39,680 bases of DNA from an uncultured Spirochaetaceae bacterium. GTDB taxonomy: Bacteria > Spirochaetota > Spirochaetia > Treponematales > Treponemataceae. The notes under the pieces are model-generated. The model was given only the letters and a program-made list of their open reading frames with translations. It had not been told where the DNA came from and did no database searches. Positions 17,763-26,304 of this stretch are shown piece by piece (position 1 is the stretch's first letter; each line of letters begins with the position of its first letter). The stretch spans positions 1-39,680 of the forward strand of contig CADBBB010000009.1 in assembly GCA_902792795.1 (NCBI GenBank). Direction: 5' to 3'. The translations under genes and the position numbers were made by a program.

Positions 17763-17824
17763 GCGCTCGTAAGAGCGCAGTTGGATAAACTTCCTTAAGC
17801 AAAACGGCGGGCTTGCCCGACGTA
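17763..17824. repeat. 63-bp dispersed element, copy 2 (intergenic)
   Basis: Same element as at 8561-8623, with matching order of the two small hairpins and the central AGCAAAACGGCGGGCTTG. Here it sits harmlessly after the STAS gene. Confidence 0.8.
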
Positions 17825-17917
17825 GTGTTTCCGCCAACCGCCCGCCTCCTTCGCGCGTTTTATTCTTCTACCGTTAGACATTCTAATAAAATTATCGCGC
17901 CGCAATAGCCGTTGCGC

Positions 17918-17935
17918 TTGTGAAAGAAATCACAG
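17918..17935. promoter_or_regulatory. Rex/CRP-like operator, upstream site
   Basis: TTGTGAAAGAAATCACAG has the CRP-family pattern TGTGA-N6-TCACA exactly and the Rex pattern TTGTGAA-N4-TTCACAA with two mismatches. It is centred 104 bp (about ten helical turns) from the second site. Confidence 0.45.
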
Positions 17936-17939
17936 TAAT

Positions 17940-17963
17940 CCGCCTGTTTTGGGCGGTTTTTTT
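17940..17963 (+). terminator. Weak intrinsic terminator upstream of the ldh-frd operon
   Basis: CCGCC (17940-17944) pairs with GGCGG (17952-17956) and is followed by seven T residues. The stem is short. It would insulate the operon from the STAS transcript. Confidence 0.5.
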
Positions 17964-18021
17964 GTGGGCGGGCGGAATTGCGCGGCTTTTTGGTTAGCAT
18001 AGGCTAATTATTGCGCATATA

Positions 18022-18039
18022 CTGTGAACCACTTCACAA
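18022..18039. promoter_or_regulatory. Rex/CRP-like operator, downstream site
   Basis: CTGTGAACCACTTCACAA differs at one outer base from the Rex consensus TTGTGAA-N4-TTCACAA and fully contains TGTGA-N6-TCACA. It overlaps a possible -10 (TATACT 18018-18023, with a poor -35 TTAGCA at 17994). It lies about 60 bp above the stronger promoter at 18097-18125. Confidence 0.6.
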
Positions 18040-18096
18040 AAAACGGCCAAATTTTCAAAATTCGCAAAAATTCTTCATATAAATTCACTTTTTCTA

Positions 18097-18125
18097 TTAA
18101 CAAATTCCCGATATGGGTTTATACT
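18097..18125 (+). promoter_or_regulatory. Promoter of the ldh-fumC-hdr-flx-frd operon
   Basis: TTAACA (18097-18102), 17-bp spacer, TATACT (18120-18125). This predicts a leader of about 100 nt before the ATG at 18236. Confidence 0.6.
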
Positions 18126-18235
18126 GAATTTGAATTTTTGCTTAAAATTTAAGGGGCATTGTTGTCTTTTGAGTTATAGGCAAAAACTATCACAGGTTAA
18201 AATTAAATTCTATATCGGAATTTGCAGGAGTTTGT

Positions 18236-19177
18236 ATGGCAAAGAAAATCACCATCATCGGAGCGGGTCAGGTAGGCTCAACAGTGGCTTACGCCCTTAC
18301 GCTAAGGCAGCTGGCGTCTGAAATCGTCATCATCGACATCGTCAAGGACAAGGCGATGGGCGAGGCTATGGACATCCGCCAGGCCACGCCGTTTGTCGGC
18401 CCCATTTCTGTCCGCGACGGAGACTACGAGGACGCCAAGGGATCTGACATCGTCATTTTCGCTTCCGGCGTTGGAAGAAAGCCCGGCCAGTCTCGCTTGG
18501 ACCTTACGCAGACAAACGTCGACATCACAAAGAGCGTCATTCCTTTGGTAACAAAGGCTTGTCCCGACGCTCTCTACGTAATCGTCGCCAACCCCGTTGA
18601 CATTTTGACATACCAGTTCGTAAAGACTTCTGGCATTCCGCAAAACCGCATTTTTGGAACAGGCACTTTGCTTGACACGGCCCGCTTCCGCGCCCGCATC
18701 GCCGAGACTTACAAGGTCGGCCCCACAAACGTTCACGGCTATGTCTTTGGCGAGCACGGAGACTCTTCTTTCGTTCCGTGGTCATTGGCCAACATCGGCT
18801 CTATTCCTGTCGACAACTTCGCCAAGTCTTTCACAGGCGACAAGCTTCCCGACTTTGACAAGAACGACGTAGAGGACTACATCAGAAAGTCCGGCGGAAT
18901 CATCATCAACGCCAAAAAATTCACCAACTACGGAATCGCCACGACGACAGCCGACTTGGTGAAGGCGCTCAAGTACAACACTGATTCCGTCTTGACAATT
19001 TCTTCAATGATGAACGGCGAGTACGGCATCTCAGACGTTTGCCTTTCTATCCCCACGCTCATCGGCTGCAACGGAATCAAGGGCCACATCGCCGCTCCTC
19101 TTCCGGACGACGAAGTCGAAAAGCTCCGCCACAGCGCCGAGTGCCTCAAGGACGTCATCAAGCAGGTGAATTTCTAG
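18236..19177 (+). CDS. ldh: L-lactate/malate dehydrogenase family protein (Arg at substrate-specificity position)
   Basis: A 313-residue NAD-dependent dehydrogenase with Rossmann motif GAGQVGS (9-15) and NAD-selecting D34. Catalytic R87, D147, R150 and H174 (in GEHGD) are present. Overall motifs such as NPVDILTY and GTGTLLDTARFR are LDH-like. However, the residue before KPG in the active-site loop is Arg (R81, in GVGRKPGQSR), where lactate dehydrogenases have Gln (position 102 in standard numbering) and malate dehydrogenases have Arg. A Gln-to-Arg swap at this site is known to switch LDH to MDH activity. With fumarase next door I infer oxaloacetate/malate as substrate, although homology-based annotation will say L-lactate dehydrogenase. 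AGGAG lies 5 bp before the ATG. Confidence 0.85.
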   Translation: MAKKITIIGAGQVGSTVAYALTLRQLASEIVIIDIVKDKAMGEAMDIRQATPFVGPISVRDGDYEDAKGSDIVIFASGVGRKPGQSRLDLTQTNVDITKSVIPLVTKACPDALYVIVANPVDILTYQFVKTSGIPQNRIFGTGTLLDTARFRARIAETYKVGPTNVHGYVFGEHGDSSFVPWSLANIGSIPVDNFAKSFTGDKLPDFDKNDVEDYIRKSGGIIINAKKFTNYGIATTTADLVKALKYNTDSVLTISSMMNGEYGISDVCLSIPTLIGCNGIKGHIAAPLPDDEVEKLRHSAECLKDVIKQVNF

Positions 19178-19185
19178 GAACGAAT

Positions 19186-20577
19186 ATGGCAGAAAAATTT
19201 AGAATTGAACACGATTCAATGGGCGAGATGAAAGTTCCCGCCGACAAGTACTGGGGCGCCCAGACAGAGCGCAGCCACGAAAACTTTGAGATTGGCGTAG
19301 GCATCGAAACAATGCCGCGCGAAATCACAAAGGCTTTCGGCTATCTCAAGAAGGCTGCCGCCATGGCCAACAACGCGCTTAAGCCGCAAAAGATGACCGC
19401 CGAAAAGCTCAAGGCCATCTCAAAGGCTTGCGACGAAGTGATCGAAGGAAAGCTCAACGAGCACTTTCCGCTTGTCGTATGGCAGACGGGAAGCGGCACG
19501 CAGAGCAACATGAACGCCAACGAGGTCATCGCCAACCGCGCCAACCAAATCGCGGGCAAAAAGCTTTGCCACCCCAACGACGACATCAACATGAGCCAGT
19601 CGTCTAACGACACGTTCCCCACGGCGCTCCACATCTCCGCCGTTTACGCGATCGAAGACAAGCTCTTCCCCGCGATTGACACTCTTGTCGCGACTTTCAA
19701 AAAGCTTGAGAAAGAAAACATGAAAATCGTAAAGAGCGGCCGCACCCACTTGCAGGACGCGGTTCCGATTTCTTTCGGACAGGAAATCTCCGGTTGGAGA
19801 ACAAGCCTTGAGCGCGACCGCAAAATGCTCGAAAGCTCTTTGCCGTACTTAAAGCAGCTGGCTCTTGGCGGAACCGCCGTCGGAACGGGACTCAACGCGC
19901 CCAAGGGCTTTGACAAAAAAGTCGCCGAGTGCGTTTCCAAATTGACAGGAAAGAATTTCGTCACCGCGCCAAACAAGTTCCACGCGCTTACAAGCAAGGA
20001 CGAGCTGGTCTTTGCCCACGGCGCGATTAAGGCTTTGGCCGCCGACATGATGAAGATCGCCAACGACGTCCGCTGGCTTGCTTCAGGCCCGCGCGACGGC
20101 CTTGGAGAAATCCGCATCCCGGAAAACGAGCCCGGCTCTTCCATCATGCCCGGAAAAGTCAACCCCACCCAGTGCGAGGCCGTCACGATGGTCGCCGTGC
20201 AGGTTATGGGAAACGACGCGGCGGTCGGCTTTGCCGCAAGCCAAGGCAACTTTGAGCTTAACGTTTTCATGCCGGTAATCGCCTACAACTTTATCCAAAG
20301 CGCGCGCCTCTTGGCCGAGGCTATGCTCAGCTTCAACAAGAACTGCGCCGTTGGAATCAAGGCCGACAAGGCAAAGATGAAGCACAACCTTTACAACTCG
20401 CTTATGCTCGTCACCGCTCTCAATCCCTACATCGGATACGAGAACGCGGCCAAGACGGCGCACAAGGCTTTTGACGAAAACATTTCGCTCAAAGAGGCTT
20501 GCGTGGGCTTGGGCTTCTTGTCCGCCGCCGAGTTTGACAAGGTCTTCAAGCCGGAAGCGATGGCTTTCCCAAAATGA
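19186..20577 (+). CDS. fumC: Fumarate hydratase class II
   Basis: A 463-residue fumarase interconverting malate and fumarate in the cytoplasm. The frame is open to 19039, but the ATG at 19186, with AGGAA upstream and just 8 bp after the ldh stop, gives the normal FumC N-terminus (FRIEHDSMGEMKVPADKYWG). Superfamily signatures: GSGTQSNMNANEV, SQSSNDTFPTA, SGRTHLQDAVPI and the catalytic loop GSSIMPGKVNPTQCEA (from residue 317). It belongs to the iron-independent class. Position between an MDH-like enzyme and fumarate reductase places it in the reductive C4 branch. Confidence 0.96.
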   Translation: MAEKFRIEHDSMGEMKVPADKYWGAQTERSHENFEIGVGIETMPREITKAFGYLKKAAAMANNALKPQKMTAEKLKAISKACDEVIEGKLNEHFPLVVWQTGSGTQSNMNANEVIANRANQIAGKKLCHPNDDINMSQSSNDTFPTALHISAVYAIEDKLFPAIDTLVATFKKLEKENMKIVKSGRTHLQDAVPISFGQEISGWRTSLERDRKMLESSLPYLKQLALGGTAVGTGLNAPKGFDKKVAECVSKLTGKNFVTAPNKFHALTSKDELVFAHGAIKALAADMMKIANDVRWLASGPRDGLGEIRIPENEPGSSIMPGKVNPTQCEAVTMVAVQVMGNDAAVGFAASQGNFELNVFMPVIAYNFIQSARLLAEAMLSFNKNCAVGIKADKAKMKHNLYNSLMLVTALNPYIGYENAAKTAHKAFDENISLKEACVGLGFLSAAEFDKVFKPEAMAFPK

Positions 20578-20609
20578 CAACGACACAAAACGATAGATAA
20601 GGAAACTTT

Positions 20610-21443
20610 ATGGAGAACGCAACTTATTCATACTTCCCCGGATGCACGCTCAAGAACAAGGCCAAAGACCTTGACGCTTACGCGCGCGCTTCCGCGGAAG
20701 CCTTGGGATTTTCGCTTGAGGAAATTCCCGAATGGCAATGTTGCGGAGGAGTCTACCCCACAGCCAAGGACGAAGTGGCGCAAAAGCTTTCTTCCGTCCG
20801 CGCGCTGGCGGCGGCCCGCGACTCTTCTCGCGACCTTGTGACGCTTTGCTCGGCTTGCTACAACGTTTTAAAGCAAGTCAACCAGGACGCCAGGAGCGAC
20901 GAAAATTTCGCGCTCAAGGCCAACAACTATCTTAAGAAGGACGGAATCGAATACCACGGCGAGGCCAACGTCGTTCACTTTTTGGAAGTCCTTCGCGACA
21001 AAGTGGGCTGGGCCAACGTTAAGGCCGCCGTCAAGAATCCCTTGACCGGAAAGAAAATCGGCGCCTATTACGGCTGCCTCCTTTTGCGCCCGGCGGGCGT
21101 CCTCAAATTTGACGACCCTGAAAATCCGCAAATCTTGGAAGATTTCATCAAGGCGATCGGCGCCGAGCCTGTAGTCTACGCCCAGCGCAACGAATGTTGC
21201 GGCGCCTACACGATGTTCGACGACAAGAGCATTCCGCAAGAGCGCGCGCAAAAAATCTTGGCCAACGCCTCCGACATGGGCGCCGAGCTTTTGGTCACCA
21301 GCTGCCCCCTCTGCAAGTACAACTTGATTAAGAACAAGGGCGAGTCCGGCCTTGACGTGATTTACTTTTCTGAATTGCTCGCCGAGGCTCTTGGCGTAAA
21401 GGAAAAGGCCTTGAAAATGATTAAGGAGGAAAAAATTGCTTAA
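20610..21443 (+). CDS. hdrB: Heterodisulfide reductase-like subunit B
   Basis: A 277-residue protein with two complete CCG domains: C12, C44-C45, C80, C83 and C156, C196-C197, C232, C235. These bind the noncubane [4Fe-4S] clusters that form the disulfide-reducing active site in HdrB. Both being intact argues that the subunit is catalytically or redox competent. AAGGA precedes the ATG. The last bases overlap the hdrC start. Confidence 0.92.
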   Translation: MENATYSYFPGCTLKNKAKDLDAYARASAEALGFSLEEIPEWQCCGGVYPTAKDEVAQKLSSVRALAAARDSSRDLVTLCSACYNVLKQVNQDARSDENFALKANNYLKKDGIEYHGEANVVHFLEVLRDKVGWANVKAAVKNPLTGKKIGAYYGCLLLRPAGVLKFDDPENPQILEDFIKAIGAEPVVYAQRNECCGAYTMFDDKSIPQERAQKILANASDMGAELLVTSCPLCKYNLIKNKGESGLDVIYFSELLAEALGVKEKALKMIKEEKIA

Positions 21444-21831
21444 GTCTGAAGTAGAGCAGCTTAAGGAAGAAATCCTTAACGTCAGCGGAGTCAATCCAAA
21501 GAAGTGCATGATTTGCGGAAAGTGCTCCGGCACTTGCCCCAACTACGGCGCGATGGAATGGCACCCGCACCAGTTTGTTCAAATGGTCGAGAACGGCGAG
21601 ATTGAGCCGCTTCTTTCAAGCAAGTCGATTTACGCTTGCCTCAGCTGCTTTGCCTGCCTTGAGCGCTGCCCGCGCCAGGTTGAGCCGGCAAAGCTTGTTC
21701 AAGCCGTTCGCGACGTTGTCGAGCGCAAGCGCGGCGCCAGAAAGCTTCCGGCGGAAACCGTTCCTTCGTTCTTGGACAAGGACATTCCCCAGCAGGCAAT
21801 CGTGAGCGCCTTTAGAAAATACAAGAAATAG
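21436..21831 (+). CDS. hdrC: Heterodisulfide reductase-like subunit C
   Basis: A 131-residue ferredoxin-like subunit with two [4Fe-4S] motifs, CMICGKCSGTCP (24-35) and CLSCFACLERCP (68-79), which wires HdrA to HdrB. I accept TTG at 21436 as the start, because AAGGAGGA lies 5 bp upstream. The gene overlaps hdrB by 8 bp, indicating translational coupling. Confidence 0.9.
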   Translation: MLKSEVEQLKEEILNVSGVNPKKCMICGKCSGTCPNYGAMEWHPHQFVQMVENGEIEPLLSSKSIYACLSCFACLERCPRQVEPAKLVQAVRDVVERKRGARKLPAETVPSFLDKDIPQQAIVSAFRKYKK

Positions 21832-21843
21832 GAGCAGGGACAG

Positions 21844-23853
21844 ATGGAAAGAATTGGTGTTTTTGTATGTCACTGCGGCACTAACATTGCCGGCACGGTT
21901 GACGTTGCCAAGGTCGCGGAAGAGCTGGGAAAAGTTCCCGGAGTTGTTTACTCAACCCACTACACTTACATGTGCTCTTCCGCCGGACAAGCGATGATTG
22001 AGGAGCGCATTAAGGAAGACAAGCTTACGGGCGTTGTCCTTTGCTCTTGCTCTCCCCGAATGCACGAAAAAACCTTCCGCGCCTGCGCCGAACGCGCCGG
22101 CCTCAACCCCTACAAGGTCGAGGTGGCCAACATTCGCGAGCAGTGCTCTTGGGTAATGAAGGACATGGCGGACGCGACCGAAAAGGCCGTCGCTTTGGGA
22201 AAAGCCGCCATCGCGAAATCTATATTGGACACGCCCCTTACTCCGGGCGAAACTCCGATGACAAAGCGCGCTCTTGTAATCGGCGGCGGAATTGCCGGCA
22301 TTACAGCCGCGCTCGACATTGCCGAGGCCGGCTTCCCGGTTGACTTGGTGGAAAAAAAGCCGACGGTCGGCGGAAAGATGGCCATGTTGGACAAAACGTT
22401 CCCGACATTGGACTGCGCCTCTTGTATCGTAACTCCGCGAATGACCGAAGTCGGCCAGAACCCCAACATCCGCATTTTGTCTTACAGCGAAGTCACAGGC
22501 GTCACCGGCTACATCGGAAACTTTACGGTTGACATCAAGCGCAAGGCCCGCTACGTTGACGAAACAAAGTGCACGGGCTGCGGCGAATGCACCGAAAAAT
22601 GCCCGATGAAAAAAGTTCCCAACGACTTTAACCTTAACCTTAACAACAAGACCGCCGTTTACATTCCCTTCGCGCAGGCCGTTCCAAAAATCGCGACGAT
22701 CGACGCGAATTACTGCTTGCACATGAAGGCGCTTAAAAACGGAAAGGACAACGTTTGCGGAATGTGCCAAAAAGTCTGCGGCGCCGGAGCGATCAACTTC
22801 AACGCCAAGGACGAGGTCATCACCGAAAAATACGGCGCGATCGTAGTGGCCACCGGCTACAACATGATCGACCTTAAGCCTTACGCCGAATTCGGCTACG
22901 GACTCAGCAAGGACGTAGTTTCTTCTTTGGAATACGAGCGCTTGATGAACGCGTCAGGCCCGACTGGCGGACACTTGCTCCGGCCCTCGGACGGCGTGGC
23001 TCCCAAGAAAATCGTGTTCATCCAGTGCGTCGGAAGCCGCTGCTCGGCGGAAGGAAAGGGCAACCAGTATTGCTCTAAAGTTTGCTGCATGTACACAGCC
23101 AAGCAGACTATCCTTACCCGCGACCACTGGCCTGACACAGAATGTTACGTCTTCTACATCGACGTGCGCACTCCCGGAAAGCAGTTTGACGAGTTCTACC
23201 GCCGAGCCGTGGAGCAGTACGGCGTTCACTACATCAAGGGCATGGTCGGAAAAGTCACTCCGCAGTCAAACGGAAAGCTTGACGTTCAGGGAAGCGACTT
23301 GATTTTGAACAAGCAAGTTCACATCGAGGCGGACATGGTTGTTTTGGCCGGCTCTTTGGAAGCCGACGAAACCGCGCGCCCGCTTGCCACGATGCTCACA
23401 ACCTCTATGGACAACGACGACTTCTTCTTGGAAGCGCACGTAAAGCTTCGCCCGGTAGAAAGCCCCACCGCGGGCATCTTCCTTGCCGGCGCCTGCTTGG
23501 GCCCCAAGGACATCCCGGAAACCGTCGCCCAGTCTTCGGGAGCGGCCGCGAAGGCGATTTGCCTTTTGGTCAAGGACAAGCTCAAGAACAATCCTTGCAC
23601 GGCCAAGCCCGACGAGAACGCTTGCAACGGCTGCGGCCAGTGCGCCAACGTTTGTCCCTACGGCGCCATCAGCTACGTGGACAAGGATTTCCGCGGCCCC
23701 AACCGCACTACAATCACGCGCCATGTGTCGCAAGTCAATTCGGCCATGTGCCAAGGCTGCGGCGCTTGCACCGTCGCGTGTCCCAGCGGAGCCATGGACT
23801 TGCAGGGCTTTAGCAACAAACAAATCTTGGCGGAGGTCGATTCAGTACTATGA
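21844..23853 (+). CDS. hdrA: Heterodisulfide reductase-like subunit A (bifurcating flavoprotein)
   Basis: A 669-residue FAD and iron-sulfur protein. The N-terminal domain has C9/C11 and further cysteines (C44, C67, C69). The FAD-binding GGGIAG is at 147-152, followed by the HdrA-typical CASC (191-194). An inserted ferredoxin motif CTGCGECTEKCP is at 243-254. Further cysteines (C305, C308, C312) and two C-terminal [4Fe-4S] motifs (594-605 and 636-647) follow. In characterised complexes the HdrA FAD splits electron pairs between ferredoxin and HdrBC. The gene overlaps mvhD/flxD by ATGA. Confidence 0.95.
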   Translation: MERIGVFVCHCGTNIAGTVDVAKVAEELGKVPGVVYSTHYTYMCSSAGQAMIEERIKEDKLTGVVLCSCSPRMHEKTFRACAERAGLNPYKVEVANIREQCSWVMKDMADATEKAVALGKAAIAKSILDTPLTPGETPMTKRALVIGGGIAGITAALDIAEAGFPVDLVEKKPTVGGKMAMLDKTFPTLDCASCIVTPRMTEVGQNPNIRILSYSEVTGVTGYIGNFTVDIKRKARYVDETKCTGCGECTEKCPMKKVPNDFNLNLNNKTAVYIPFAQAVPKIATIDANYCLHMKALKNGKDNVCGMCQKVCGAGAINFNAKDEVITEKYGAIVVATGYNMIDLKPYAEFGYGLSKDVVSSLEYERLMNASGPTGGHLLRPSDGVAPKKIVFIQCVGSRCSAEGKGNQYCSKVCCMYTAKQTILTRDHWPDTECYVFYIDVRTPGKQFDEFYRRAVEQYGVHYIKGMVGKVTPQSNGKLDVQGSDLILNKQVHIEADMVVLAGSLEADETARPLATMLTTSMDNDDFFLEAHVKLRPVESPTAGIFLAGACLGPKDIPETVAQSSGAAAKAICLLVKDKLKNNPCTAKPDENACNGCGQCANVCPYGAISYVDKDFRGPNRTTITRHVSQVNSAMCQGCGACTVACPSGAMDLQGFSNKQILAEVDSVL

Positions 23854-24296
23854 GCGAAACAACGACAAACAAAGAATGGACGCCCAGAATCGTGGCCTTT
23901 TGCTGCAACTGGTGTTCCTACGCCGGAGCCGACCTTGCGGGAAACAACCGCTTGGAGTATCCGGCCAACGTAAAAATTATCCGCATTCCGTGCTCTTGCC
24001 GCTTGAACCCTCTCTTTATTTTGAGAGCCTTCCAGCGCGGAGCGGACGGAGTGATTTTGTGCGGCTGCCACCCCGGCGACTGCCACTATTCGACAGGCAA
24101 CTACTTTGCCCGCAGAAGAATGACCTTGCTCTTCAGCATGCTTGACTTCTTGGGAATTGAAAAGGCCAGAACCCGCGTCGAATGGTGTTCGGCGGCGGAA
24201 GGCGTCCGCTTTGCCGGAATTATGAACGACTTTGTAGCCAAAATCACCGCTCTTGGCGAAAACAAAAAATTGGAGGACGTACGATGCAAGAACTAA
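23850..24296 (+). CDS. flxD: MvhD/FlxD-type [2Fe-2S] electron-transfer subunit
   Basis: A 148-residue protein of the methyl-viologen-reducing hydrogenase delta family. Conserved cysteines: C18, C19, C22 (FCCNWC), C48, C50 (PCSC) and C71, C73, C78 (CGCHPGDC). In Mvh-Hdr and Flx-Hdr complexes this subunit hands electrons from the NADH- or H2-oxidising part to HdrA. No hydrogenase genes are nearby, and FlxA-like NADH-binding genes are, so the Flx reading fits. The start overlaps hdrA (ATGA). Confidence 0.9.
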   Translation: MSETTTNKEWTPRIVAFCCNWCSYAGADLAGNNRLEYPANVKIIRIPCSCRLNPLFILRAFQRGADGVILCGCHPGDCHYSTGNYFARRRMTLLFSMLDFLGIEKARTRVEWCSAAEGVRFAGIMNDFVAKITALGENKKLEDVRCKN

Positions 24297-25267
24297 CTTC
24301 CGATTTGATTAAAATCGCCAAGGAAAAGTTGGCGAGCGGCGCTGTCCAGCAGGTTATCGGCTGGAGGCGCGGCCTCTTTGACGAGGACGTGACTCCTTCC
24401 ACCTTTAAGGACGCGGCCGACTTGGAAAAGAATTTTGTTTTCAACAAATACTGCAAGGCAAACCTTTCAAAGTATTTGGTGAAGATTACCCGCGCCATCG
24501 AAACGGCCAAGACCACAACCCGCACGAACAACGCGATGGCCAAGCAGCGCGACCCCAACGCGGCGGAAGCGCCGATTCCCAACGAAAAGGTTTTGGCCTT
24601 CCTAAAGCCCGGCGACACGCACTCGTTCTGCCAGCTTTTAAAGGAAAACAGAATCACGCGCGACGACGTTTACATTGTGGCCGTTCCTTGCTCTTGCGAG
24701 ATGGACGAAAGCGTTAAGGAAGGCGAGGGCTGCGACCACTGCCGCAACAAAAAGCATGTCGTTTACGACGAGGTTGTCGGAAAGGCCCGCGAAGAAGCGG
24801 TTGGAGATCCGTCGCGCTTTGAGGGCGTTGAAAAAATCGCCGCGATGAGCGCCGACGAGCGCCACGAGTTTTGGAAGAACGAATTCAGCCGCTGCATTAG
24901 ATGCAACGCTTGCCGCGACGTTTGCCCGGCCTGCACTTGCGAAAAGTGCGTCTTTGACAACAACGCCTTGTACACAAGCCAAAAGGTCGCGCAAGTTCCG
25001 TTTGAAGAAAGCCTTTACCACATCATCCGCGCCTGGCACGTCGCCGGCCGCTGCACAGACTGCGGAGAGTGCTCTCGCGTTTGTCCGGAGCATATTCCGC
25101 TTCACTTGCTCAACAGAAAGTTCGTCAAGGACATCGACGAAATCTACGGACCCTATGTCGCCGGAAGCGACATGGAGACCAAGCCGCCGATGCTCACTTG
25201 GACAGCCGGCGACGCGGAGCCGAGCGTCGTTTACGAGCGCTCGCCTGAAGAAGAAGGAGGCGAATAA
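24284..25267 (+). CDS. flxC: FlxC-like iron-sulfur protein of the Hdr-Flx complex
   Basis: A 327-residue protein. The start is the ATG at 24284, with GGAGG upstream, overlapping flxD by 13 bp; the frame is open further upstream but inside flxD. It has a cysteine cluster at 136-153 (PCSCEM...CDHC) and two [4Fe-4S] motifs, CIRCNACRDVCP (204-215) and CTDCGECSRVCP (257-268). Assignment to FlxC rests on gene order and cysteine content. It presumably passes electrons between FlxAB and FlxD/HdrA. Confidence 0.75.
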   Translation: MQELTSDLIKIAKEKLASGAVQQVIGWRRGLFDEDVTPSTFKDAADLEKNFVFNKYCKANLSKYLVKITRAIETAKTTTRTNNAMAKQRDPNAAEAPIPNEKVLAFLKPGDTHSFCQLLKENRITRDDVYIVAVPCSCEMDESVKEGEGCDHCRNKKHVVYDEVVGKAREEAVGDPSRFEGVEKIAAMSADERHEFWKNEFSRCIRCNACRDVCPACTCEKCVFDNNALYTSQKVAQVPFEESLYHIIRAWHVAGRCTDCGECSRVCPEHIPLHLLNRKFVKDIDEIYGPYVAGSDMETKPPMLTWTAGDAEPSVVYERSPEEEGGE

Positions 25268-26304
25268 TGCTTAGCGTATCAAAAGACAAAATCAATTCGC
25301 TCTTTGAGGCGATCGCAAAAGACAAGACGCTTTACCTTCCCGTTGACAACGCCAGCGGAAAAGCGAATTTTGAAAAATGGCAAAAGGGAACGAAGCTTTC
25401 CGAAGCGCTAAAGACTGTCCGCAGCGCCAAGGACTTTTTCTTCCCCAAGACCGAAAAAATGGTAGGCTACAAAGTCGAAGCGGGAAACATCACCGTTGAA
25501 GACCCAAGAAAAGAGTTGGACGACTTTGTAGTCTTTGGAGTCCGCGCTTGCGACGCCAAGGCCTTTGACATCTTTGACAAGGTTTACTTGGAAATGACTC
25601 CGACCGACAGCTATTACAAGAACCGCCGCGACCACGCGGTTGTAATCACACTCGCTTGCTCGGCTCCCGACAAGAACTGCTTTTGCTCAAGCTACGGCTT
25701 GGACGCGGCAAATCCCGCGGGCGACGTAAGCGCTTGGCTGGCCGGCGGCGACTACTACTTTAACGCCAACACCGACAAGGGAAAGAAGTTCCTTGCCAGC
25801 GTGAAGGGCGCCCTTAAGGAAAAGGACGCCGCCGCCGTTGACGCGGAAAAGAAGGCGATTAAAGAAAAGATTGAAAAGCTTCCGTTCGCTCATCTTGACT
25901 TGGAAAAGTTCAAGAACGTTCCGATGATGACGCTTTTCAATTCCGACGTTTGGGCAAAGCTCAGCGAGTCATGCCTTGGCTGCGGAACCTGCACCTACGT
26001 TTGTCCGTCGTGCATGTGCTTTGACGTCCGCGACTACGACACAGGCCATGGAATCGAGCAGAGCCGCACTTGGGACTCGTGTATGTATTCCGACTTCACT
26101 CAAATGGCGGCGGCCAACCCGCGCCTTACGCAAAAGGAAAGGTTCCGCCAGCGCTTTATGCACAAGCTGGTTTACTACCCGATGGCGCACGAAAAGCTTT
26201 TTATGTGCGTAGGCTGCGGCCGTTGCTTGGACAGCTGCCCGATCCACATGAACATCGTAAAAGTTATCAAGGCTTTTAACGAAGCCGATTTGGGAGGAAA
26301 GTAA
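25267..26304 (+). CDS. flxB: FlxB-like iron-sulfur subunit (sulfhydrogenase beta family)
   Basis: A 345-residue protein of the 4Fe-4S dicluster family found as sulfhydrogenase/hydrogenase beta subunits. The central region contains FGVRACD (90-96) and a cysteine group CSAPDKNCFC (131-140). Two [4Fe-4S] motifs are CLGCGTCTYVCP (236-247) and CVGCGRCLDSCP (314-325). It relays electrons from the flavin subunit encoded next. Start and stop overlap both neighbours by one base (TAATG). Confidence 0.82.
   Translation: MLSVSKDKINSLFEAIAKDKTLYLPVDNASGKANFEKWQKGTKLSEALKTVRSAKDFFFPKTEKMVGYKVEAGNITVEDPRKELDDFVVFGVRACDAKAFDIFDKVYLEMTPTDSYYKNRRDHAVVITLACSAPDKNCFCSSYGLDAANPAGDVSAWLAGGDYYFNANTDKGKKFLASVKGALKEKDAAAVDAEKKAIKEKIEKLPFAHLDLEKFKNVPMMTLFNSDVWAKLSESCLGCGTCTYVCPSCMCFDVRDYDTGHGIEQSRTWDSCMYSDFTQMAAANPRLTQKERFRQRFMHKLVYYPMAHEKLFMCVGCGRCLDSCPIHMNIVKVIKAFNEADLGGK

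Noticed and set aside
16653-17837. Long 394-codon minus-strand ORF
   Set aside because: It lies opposite the polytopic regulator and STAS genes; it has no domain, no ribosome site and a composition typical of antisense frames in GC-rich coding DNA.
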